DNA of 10,083 nucleotides from Nitrospirota bacterium (GTDB lineage Bacteria > Nitrospirota > UBA9217). A program made the translations under genes and the position numbers. How positions within the stretch are numbered: position 1 is the stretch's first letter; each line of letters begins with the position of its first letter. The notes under the pieces were generated by a model that was not told the DNA's origin, did no database searches, and saw only the letters and a list, made by a program, of their open reading frames with translations. Shown here one piece after another: positions 1 to 5,576 of this stretch. Where the stretch lies: the NCBI GenBank assembly GCA_021788515.1, contig JAJYKN010000012.1, forward strand, positions 1 to 10,083. Direction: 5' to 3'.

Positions 1-460
1 CACGCGAGGTAAGGTCCTGTGTGGCGCCGTGTGCCAATATCCCCGTTGCCGTGAACTGATGGGTCAATCCCGGCGTCATGCTCGGCAAGGCCGGCGTTAC
101 GGTAACGGATGAGAGCAGGTCAACGGTCAGCAGGGTGGTTCCGGTGAAATTCGAATAGGGGTCGCTGGCTGTAATAAGGGTGGTGCCGGTGGCGGCTGAC
201 AGGACAAATCCGGTTGTTGGCTCGATGGTAGCAACCGATGGAGTTGAGGAGCTCCAGATTGCCGTTGAGAGGAAATAGGTGGCGTTGTCGGATAGATGCC
301 CCTGGGCCTGATATTGCAGCGAGGTCCCGGGGATAACCGTGATATCTCCGGGAGTTATCGTAATCGACGTGAGCTTGCCGCCTTTCCCACAGCTTGAAAA
401 CCCAATTGCCGCACCGATGATCAGAACAACGACGAACAGAAAGGACTTCCACATCTTCAT
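1..460 (-). CDS. Lipoprotein with bacterial Ig-like (Big_2-type) domains, C-terminus cut by the window edge
   Basis: Reading starts at ATG 458-460, with AAGGAG about 10 bases upstream, and stays open to position 1, giving 153 visible residues. The N-terminus (MKMWKSFLFVVVLIIGAAIG) is a basic, hydrophobic signal peptide. It is followed by FSSC, so Cys24 is the likely lipidation site; Phe at -3 is not the usual Leu, which weakens the lipobox a little. Residues about 30-113 have the Big_2 pattern: an SITITP opening strand, a PGTSLQYQA strand, WSSSTPSVATI, then GTTLITA. A second copy starts at about 117 (SVTVTPALPSMTPG, HQFTATG) and is cut off. These domains are usually surface or periplasmic adhesion or structural modules, often in tandem, so the full protein may be long. 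No enzymatic motif is visible, and the specific role is unknown. It lies 141 bases downstream of the dehydrogenase gene on the same strand and probably has its own promoter. Confidence 0.85.
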   Translation of the reverse strand, partial: MKMWKSFLFVVVLIIGAAIGFSSCGKGGKLTSITITPGDITVIPGTSLQYQAQGHLSDNATYFLSTAIWSSSTPSVATIEPTTGFVLSAATGTTLITASDPYSNFTGTTLLTVDLLSSVTVTPALPSMTPGLTHQFTATGILAHGATQDLTSR

Positions 461-510
461 ACTGTTTTCTCTCCTTGGTCACCCGCCCTGTTTGAGCCTG
501 AGGCGGATCC

Positions 511-538
511 ATTGTAAAACATTTTCAACACGAAGCAA
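511..538 (-). promoter_or_regulatory. Candidate sigma70-type promoter for the Ig-like lipoprotein gene
   Basis: On the minus strand a TACAAT -10 (511-516) lies 16 bases downstream of a weak TTGCTT -35 (533-538). The predicted start, near 504, would give a leader of about 45 bases before ATG 460, with the AAGGAG ribosome site inside it. The -10 is good (5/6) but the -35 matches poorly. No convincing terminator was seen between the dehydrogenase stop (602) and this site, only A/T-rich runs at 552-594. Confidence 0.35.
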
Positions 539-601
539 AGGATTTAGTTTGCAAAAACGCAGAAAAACGTCCTTCGCTTTTTTTAATGCTCCACCCCAAG
601 C

Positions 602-1492
602 TTACTTCGGTGAAATAAAATTTCTTAAGCCGTCGCGAAACGGCACCGGCTCGATGCCGAAGGCATCGCGGATGTCGCCCATGCCGCAGACGTTGTCCTC
701 CTGGAGCATGATGAGCTGGTCCGTGGTCAAGGGCGGCCGGGGGAGAACGCTTTCGAGCATCCGCGCCGCGCTCTTCACAAGAAAAAGAGGCATGTGCACT
801 GCCGGCCGTTTCACGCCCATGGCCGCGGCGATCGCCACGGTCACCTCTTCAAAGGTCAATTGCTCCGGACCGCCGATTTCATACATCTCGTTGTAAAACG
901 AGTCGCTCGTCATTGCTTTCACGATGCAGGAGACCACGTCTTCGATATAGATGGGCTGGACCCTTGATTTCCCCGACCCGATGACCGGCAGGACCGGCGA
1001 GAGCCTGATCATCTCCTTGAGCCTGATCGTGAACTGGTCGCCGGGTCCGTAAATAAGAGACGGCCGGAGGATGGTATAGGGAATGCCGCTTGCGCGAACG
1101 AGCTCCTCGGCCTCCCATTTGGTCTTGTGATACTCGCTCTTTGCGCCGGGCCGCGTACCGAGCGCGCTTTGGTAAAAGAAATGGCGCGCCCCGGCCTTCC
1201 TGGCCGCTTCGAGCACGTTTCTCGTGCCTTCGACGTGCACGTTCCGGAAGTCGGCGCCCGGCGTTTCCTGGATAATGCCGACGAGATGCACGACGCGCTC
1301 GCAGCCTTCCGCTGCTTTTTCGAGCGAGGCTTTATCCGAAATGTCGCCTTCGGCGACATCGACACCGAGGCTTTTGAGCGGCTGCCCCTTTTCGGAGTTT
1401 CTCACGAGAGCGCGTACGGCAATATCATCTGCGCGCAAGCGCCGGATGAGATTGCTGCCGACAAATCCGGTGCTGCCGGTGACCAATATCAT
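602..1492 (-). CDS. NAD(P)-binding atypical short-chain dehydrogenase, NDUFA9-like epimerase family
   Basis: A 296-residue Rossmann-fold protein. The dinucleotide-binding loop GSTGFVG is at residues 6-12, directly after the first beta-strand (MILVT). The extended-SDR catalytic set is present: Ser109 (YQSALG), Tyr121 and Lys125 (YHKTK). LRPSLIYGPGD at 142-152 is typical of the NDUFA9-like/SDR_a5 group of atypical SDRs. These bind NAD(P)H, and several act in quinone/cofactor chemistry or as complex I assembly-type proteins, but the substrate cannot be read from sequence. The length is normal for the family. I prefer ATG 1490-1492 because AAAGGA sits six bases upstream; a TTG at 1507 would put this site inside the gene. 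No signal peptide, so probably cytoplasmic. It lies 177 bases after the beta-barrel gene with a good promoter between them, so it is probably its own unit. Stop is TAA 602-604. Confidence 0.9.
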   Translation of the reverse strand: MILVTGSTGFVGSNLIRRLRADDIAVRALVRNSEKGQPLKSLGVDVAEGDISDKASLEKAAEGCERVVHLVGIIQETPGADFRNVHVEGTRNVLEAARKAGARHFFYQSALGTRPGAKSEYHKTKWEAEELVRASGIPYTILRPSLIYGPGDQFTIRLKEMIRLSPVLPVIGSGKSRVQPIYIEDVVSCIVKAMTSDSFYNEMYEIGGPEQLTFEEVTVAIAAAMGVKRPAVHMPLFLVKSAARMLESVLPRPPLTTDQLIMLQEDNVCGMGDIRDAFGIEPVPFRDGLRNFISPK

Positions 1493-1593
1493 GGAGTGTC
1501 CTTTCAAACGAAAGTGAGTTCGGTTTTCCGCGGAGACAAGGAGAGCACGAAAGCCCGAACATATATGCCGCGCTGCATCCCATCGACAGGATG

Positions 1594-1622
1594 ATGATAC
1601 CGCGGGCAGCGCCCGAAGTCCA
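1594..1622 (-). promoter_or_regulatory. Candidate sigma70-type promoter with a palindrome in its spacer, upstream of the SDR gene
   Basis: On the minus strand TGGACT (1617-1622, 4/6 match to the -35) and TATCAT (1594-1599, 5/6 match to the -10) are separated by exactly 17 bases. The predicted start near 1587 gives a leader of about 95 bases. The spacer holds a 5-bp inverted repeat, CGGGC-AGC-GCCCG on the plus strand (1603-1615), which could be a short operator half-site pair or chance in GC-rich DNA. Confidence 0.5.
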
Positions 1623-1669
1623 GCCTGAAACGCTTTCTCCGGCCTTGCTCTTCTGCGTCTTTTGACCGG

Positions 1670-4552
1670 CTAGAACAACACCGGCATCCAGAGGGAGACG
1701 TAGACGAAGGTGTCGCGCTGGACGTCCAGACCTTTGGCAACGACGAGCCTGAACGTGATCGGCAGATAGTACGAGAAATACGTATCGAGCCTTGCCTCGG
1801 CGCCCACGCTGCGCTTGAAATCCGGAGCGTGGAACCCCTTGTCCCAGGCATTGCCTGCCTCGGCGAAGACCGCGCCGTGAAGCCGCCGGAAAAAGATCGG
1901 CGCGTTGCCCCACCCGTTCTCGATGTTCTCGATCGGGAAGCGGTACTCAAGGCTCGCGAGCGCCGCCTTCTGGCCCAGAAAGGCGTTGATGGGATAGCCG
2001 CGCAAAAAGATTGCCTGGCTGTCAACGGGGATGGTGCTGTCTCCGGGGTTGTCGCCGCCCAGTTGGAAGGCGCGCTGCGGGATGACGTCGCCCGAGGATG
2101 TTCCATAGAAGGCCCTGGCCAAGAGCACGTGGTGCTGCCAGGGAAAATCGATGTACTCGTGCCAGTCCGCGGTGTACTTGCTCACGTTGAAATCGCTTCC
2201 GAGCGCTCTGTCGAGCCGCTCGTAACCCAGTTCAATGGTCCGGCCGTTCTCGGGGCTGATGGACAAGCCGAACTGTTCGGCGTTATTGAACTTGTAACTG
2301 ACGCGCCCGGAAATGAGCTCGCCCTGGGCCGGACCGGGGCCCGGAGGGAGCTTCGTGAGCGCCGAAATCTCCTTCCGCCGGTATCCGATTGTCACTTCCT
2401 GCTGGCGCGGGATCGTAAGGAGCGGAAAGACCAGCGACGCATCGATCGTTTTCTCGCGCTGCACGTAGTCTCGTGGGCCCAAAAGTCCGCTGTAGGTGCC
2501 GTCAATGTCCGACGCGGAGAACAGCGCGGTCGGGTAGAGGCCGTCATAGGCATAATTGAAGGAATACCAGGTCCGATGCGTGGTCGGACTGTAGAGGCCG
2601 GTCAACAGATAGGAGTGGCGCTCCACCGCGTCCTGGTTAAAGGTCAGGAAACCCCAGAGGCTTCCGCTTTCCTCGCTCGCGCCGTACCAGGGAAGCCAGA
2701 AGCGCGGATAGAGCGTCGGCAGGGGATTGTAGGGCTTTGTTTTTGTTTCCACCTGCGGTTCGTTGTACGTCATGATTGGGTAGGGATCCTTGAAAGGCTC
2801 CGCCTGCTTCCAGGACGCGGAATCAACGGGCATCGTGTGAAGATCATATCCCTTCGCGCTGTAGGACGCGAACACGATCCTGCTGTTGTCCGGCGAGGGC
2901 GCAGGCGTGAACGCGCCGCCCAGCACGTTCGTTACCTGAAAAATCGTTTTCTTGTCCAGTTCGTAGGCGTAGAGGTTGAAGATGCCCGTGCGGTCCGAGG
3001 AAAAGTAGATGATCCTGTTGTCAGCGCTCCAGACCGCGTTTCCGTCAATGGCGCGGTCATGCATGAGCTCCCGGGTCTTGTTTCCCCTGCTGTCGAGGAC
3101 CCAGATGTCCTTGTACCCTCCGGGCTGCCACACGCCCACGACGATCGATGATCCGTCAGGGCTGTACCGCGGGGTCTCGTACTGGAACTCGCTGTCTCCC
3201 GTCAGATAGACAATGTCCTGTTCCCGCGCTTCCCTCCCCCTGATCGCCGCGAGATCCAGTACGGCGAGCCGGTTCTTGCCAAGTGCATTCGTTACGAACA
3301 AAAGCTTCTTCCCATCCGGCGACGGATAGGGATCCCGGGCGCGAAGACCCTTGGTGATGCGAATCTCCTGCTTCGATGTCAGGTCGTAATAGTAGATGTC
3401 GTTATAGACGTTCGTGTTTCTGACAATCTCGTCTTTCGTGTAGTAGATGCCGCCATTGTCCGGACTCCAGGCAATGCTCTGTCCCGACGAAGTCGTGGAC
3501 GTGGTGTTGTCAACAACCTTGCGGTCTCCGCTCCCGTCCGCGTTCATCATATAGATGCCAGGGAACTTGTCGGCGTTCTGGACCGTGTAGGCGATGCGCC
3601 TGTTGTCAGGAGAAAAAGCCGGCGAGACGTTGATGTAGCCCCGCGAGGTCAAGGCCGACGAGGCTGTCATACCGCGCATGCTCACGTCGTCGCGCACCAG
3701 TCCGTACCTGGTTTTAAGACTGCTCAGCCACTCATCCCATAAATCGGCATAATCCGCATGTAATACGCGCTCTCCGGTTGAATCCACGAGGAACGGCACG
3801 CCGCGACCGCTGTACGCGACGGAGACATCAGCCAGTTTTTCCCTGCCGTACTTCTCCGCGATATACTGCGTAAAGCCCTCGCCGAAGAGGTACGGCACCT
3901 GGCCCGCGGGCCAGGAATCGGGAAAGGACGTGGTCTGGCTCATGCGCGGGAAGCGGTTTTCGAGCACGGCCATGCGGAGGATCATTTCCGAACCAGGGGA
4001 ACGGCCGCGGCCGCCTGAGGTCTCTTCGGTTTCTTCGTAGACGGCAAGGCCCTCGATCATCCAGATGGGCTCGAACTGGTTTGGGAAATAGATCCTGCCG
4101 AAGATGTCCTGGATGATCGCGGGAATTCCCGTGACCATGTCGAGGTGCAGGATGTGGGTGTATTCGTGGGTGATAAGCGTCCGCATCCACTCGTCGTAGA
4201 CCGTCGTGCCGAAGCCGGGTTCGCCCAGGGGCTGCGTGATGAAAAGAACAATATGGTTGTAGGGCACCGGCGTGGTCAGGCCGTTCGTGTCGTCCATGGA
4301 GTCCACGAGAACAATGTCGGTCCTCCCCTTGGGGTCCCACTTGATGCGGGGCACGAGCCGGCTATGCACGTCCTCGGCGATCACCGCGGCCCGCTTTGCG
4401 ATTTCCTCTTCGCCCTGGTGATAATGGATGTCGAAGTGCGGCGTTTCGAGCGTGGTCCAGGTGAAGGAGGGGTCGAATTTGGCGGATGCCGCGGATGCGG
4501 CGAACAAAAGAATGGAGCAGAAGAAGAGGATCTTTTTCAAAACTTCCCCCAC
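1670..4552 (-). CDS. Secreted gluzincin-like domain + TolB-like beta-propeller + Omp85-like outer-membrane barrel
   Basis: A 960-residue envelope protein with three regions. Residues 1-24 are a signal peptide ending ASAASA. Residues about 30-290 look like a peptidase-MA/gluzincin domain: HEYTH at 129-133 supplies two zinc-binding histidines and a catalytic Glu130, and WMIEGLAVYEE at 164-174 supplies Glu167, the expected third ligand 34 residues later. Residues about 305-575 hold six PD40/WD40-like blades with the SPD[GN] signature (AFSPDNRRIA, AWSPDNGGIY, YPSPDGKKLL, RYSPDGSSIV, VWSADNRIIY, APSPDNSRIV), as in TolB. Residues about 610-960 are amphipathic strands resembling the surface-antigen/Omp85 barrel and end in Phe, the usual outer-membrane-protein C-terminus. 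The first start is GTG 4552, without a clear ribosome site. A TTG at 4540 gives a more natural signal peptide (MKKILFFCSILL) and has GGGGGAAG just upstream; the start is unresolved. The gene follows TerC by 53 bases with no terminator seen. Substrate unknown. Confidence 0.88.
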   Translation of the reverse strand: MGEVLKKILFFCSILLFAASAASAKFDPSFTWTTLETPHFDIHYHQGEEEIAKRAAVIAEDVHSRLVPRIKWDPKGRTDIVLVDSMDDTNGLTTPVPYNHIVLFITQPLGEPGFGTTVYDEWMRTLITHEYTHILHLDMVTGIPAIIQDIFGRIYFPNQFEPIWMIEGLAVYEETEETSGGRGRSPGSEMILRMAVLENRFPRMSQTTSFPDSWPAGQVPYLFGEGFTQYIAEKYGREKLADVSVAYSGRGVPFLVDSTGERVLHADYADLWDEWLSSLKTRYGLVRDDVSMRGMTASSALTSRGYINVSPAFSPDNRRIAYTVQNADKFPGIYMMNADGSGDRKVVDNTTSTTSSGQSIAWSPDNGGIYYTKDEIVRNTNVYNDIYYYDLTSKQEIRITKGLRARDPYPSPDGKKLLFVTNALGKNRLAVLDLAAIRGREAREQDIVYLTGDSEFQYETPRYSPDGSSIVVGVWQPGGYKDIWVLDSRGNKTRELMHDRAIDGNAVWSADNRIIYFSSDRTGIFNLYAYELDKKTIFQVTNVLGGAFTPAPSPDNSRIVFASYSAKGYDLHTMPVDSASWKQAEPFKDPYPIMTYNEPQVETKTKPYNPLPTLYPRFWLPWYGASEESGSLWGFLTFNQDAVERHSYLLTGLYSPTTHRTWYSFNYAYDGLYPTALFSASDIDGTYSGLLGPRDYVQREKTIDASLVFPLLTIPRQQEVTIGYRRKEISALTKLPPGPGPAQGELISGRVSYKFNNAEQFGLSISPENGRTIELGYERLDRALGSDFNVSKYTADWHEYIDFPWQHHVLLARAFYGTSSGDVIPQRAFQLGGDNPGDSTIPVDSQAIFLRGYPINAFLGQKAALASLEYRFPIENIENGWGNAPIFFRRLHGAVFAEAGNAWDKGFHAPDFKRSVGAEARLDTYFSYYLPITFRLVVAKGLDVQRDTFVYVSLWMPVLF

Positions 4553-4605
4553 AAGGAAAATAGTGCGACTGCGAATACTCCTATCAGCCCGGACGGACAG
4601 GCTGT

Positions 4606-5310
4606 TTACGCGCGTTCTCCGGAAAGGTCCTTCCTGACCCGGTATCTTCCGATGGCGATCACGGCAAGGGCAGCGACGATCTCAACCGCGTACATGACCG
4701 GCCTTGAAGGCGCGACGAACCTGACGGACACGGGATCGGTCAGGATCATCTCCGCGCCGATCTTGCCCAACAGCGCCGCGCCGATGTAGATGATGGCCGG
4801 GAACTTGTCCATGAGCATCGAGAGCAGGCTGCTCGTGAAGACGATAAAGGGGATGGAAAGCCCCAGGCCGAAGATCAGCAGGAAAAGGTTGCCGTGCGAA
4901 GCGGCGCCCACGGCAAGCATGTTGTCCAGGGCCATGGTGATGTCGGCGATGACGATGAGGCGGACCGCATGCCAGAGCGTTTCCGCCTCCCGGTGAGCTT
5001 CGACCGCTTCCTCGTCCTCGACAAAGAGCTTGACCGCGATCCAGAGGATGACGATGCCGCCCGCGAGCTTGACATAGTTCAGGGTGAGGATCTGCGCCAC
5101 GAAGAACGTGAGCACGACGCGGAGCAGGACGGCAGCGGCGGAGCCGTAGAGGATCCCCTTCCTCCGCTGCGCTTTCGGCAGGCCGCGCACGGCCATGGCA
5201 ATGACCACGGCATTGTCGCCTGCCAAGAGCAGATCGATGAGAACGATGCTGAACAGAGCGGAAAAGAAGGACACATCGAGATGCACGGTTCCGAGCGCAG
5301 ACAAATCCAT
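4606..5310 (-). CDS. TerC-family integral membrane protein (YjbE/YkoY type), putative metal exporter
   Basis: A 234-residue polytopic protein with about seven membrane segments and both TerC family signatures: LLAGDNAVVIAMA (residues 29-40) in the first helix and ITMALDNMLAVGAASHGN (124-141). The acidic and Asn residues in GDN and LDN are the intramembrane residues conserved in the family. A charged loop (VEDEEAVEAHREAE, 97-110) separates the two halves. TerC proteins are linked to tellurite resistance in name, but work on Bacillus homologues points to Mn2+ export and metal loading of secreted enzymes. ATG 5308-5310 is chosen because GAGAGG lies 8 bases upstream; a GTG at 5319 would collide with that site. 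The gene sits between a Ca-type P-type ATPase and an exported metallopeptidase-like protein on the same strand. A strong hairpin plus U7 lies just upstream of its ribosome site, which suggests termination or attenuation control. Confidence 0.93.
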   Translation of the reverse strand: MDLSALGTVHLDVSFFSALFSIVLIDLLLAGDNAVVIAMAVRGLPKAQRRKGILYGSAAAVLLRVVLTFFVAQILTLNYVKLAGGIVILWIAVKLFVEDEEAVEAHREAETLWHAVRLIVIADITMALDNMLAVGAASHGNLFLLIFGLGLSIPFIVFTSSLLSMLMDKFPAIIYIGAALLGKIGAEMILTDPVSVRFVAPSRPVMYAVEIVAALAVIAIGRYRVRKDLSGERA

Positions 5311-5326
5311 GAAAGACACCTCTCAT

Positions 5327-5359
5327 AAAAAAAGACGGCAGGAATACAACCCTGCCGTC
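5327..5359 (-). terminator. Intrinsic terminator or attenuator in the leader of the TerC gene
   Basis: On the minus strand GACGGCAGG (from 5359) and CCTGCCGTC form a perfect 9-bp GC-rich stem with an 8-base loop, followed at once by seven T residues (5333-5327). It is a textbook rho-independent terminator. It ends only 16 bases before ATG 5310, with the ribosome site directly after the U-run, so any transcript entering from upstream must read through it to express TerC. A weaker terminator-like hairpin already follows the ATPase about 180 bases upstream. I looked for the manganese-sensing yybP-ykoY aptamer that often precedes TerC genes and did not see its GGGGAGUAG core. Confidence 0.75.
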
Positions 5360-5362
5360 GCT

Positions 5363-5371
5363 ACCATACCA
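5363..5371 (-). promoter_or_regulatory. Candidate extended -10 element upstream of TerC
   Basis: On the minus strand TGG-TATGGT gives a TGn extended -10 motif, with no recognisable -35 at 16-18 bases. If used, transcription would start at or just inside the 5' arm of the hairpin at 5327-5359, making that hairpin the very 5' end of the TerC mRNA. The rest of 5372-5530 is A/T-rich and holds no further feature I can support. Confidence 0.25.
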
Positions 5372-5530
5372 CAAATCAATGCCCGGGTGCACGGAAAAAA
5401 ATCGAGCAGCTTTCTGAATAAAAAAATTTACATAAAGATGGGCATCGATCAGGGATATACGATGAAACTTACGGAAATTCCCGAAGCAATGAGAAACAGG
5501 CTATCGGAAGGAGTTTCGTGCTACGAAAAT

Positions 5531-5567
5531 AAAAAAAGGCGTGAGGGCAACAGCCCACCTACCTCGC
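5531..5567 (-). terminator. Probable terminator of the P-type ATPase gene
   Basis: Starting 9 bases after the ATPase TAA, the minus strand shows an interrupted hairpin. An inner GGGC-TGTT-GCCC stem (5556-5545) and an outer GCG/CGC pairing (5567-5565 with 5541-5539) are followed by GCC and seven T residues (5537-5531). The stem has bulges, so it is weaker than the hairpin before TerC, but its position and U-run fit termination of the ATPase transcript. Confidence 0.5.
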
Positions 5568-5576
5568 ATAACGATC

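Noticed and set aside
541..600. Terminator after the SDR gene in the A/T-rich runs
   Set aside because: Pairing is limited to A/T stretches with at most a 2-bp GC clamp, and there is no GC-rich stem followed by a U-run.
1829..3151. Long open frame of 440 codons on the plus strand opposite the beta-barrel protein gene
   Set aside because: It is antisense to a gene with clear domains, its translation is Arg/Val/Gly-rich without motifs, and it has no ribosome site. Long antisense frames are common in GC-rich genes.
5538..5571. GGGCAACAGCCC stretch resembling the closing stem region of 6S RNA
   Set aside because: No matching 5' partner strand lies about 180 bases upstream on the plus strand, and the same bases are better explained as the ATPase terminator on the minus strand.
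5320..5576. yybP-ykoY manganese riboswitch or another known aptamer upstream of TerC
   Set aside because: The GGGGAGUAG core and paired stems were not found on the minus strand; only the two hairpin/U-run elements are supported.
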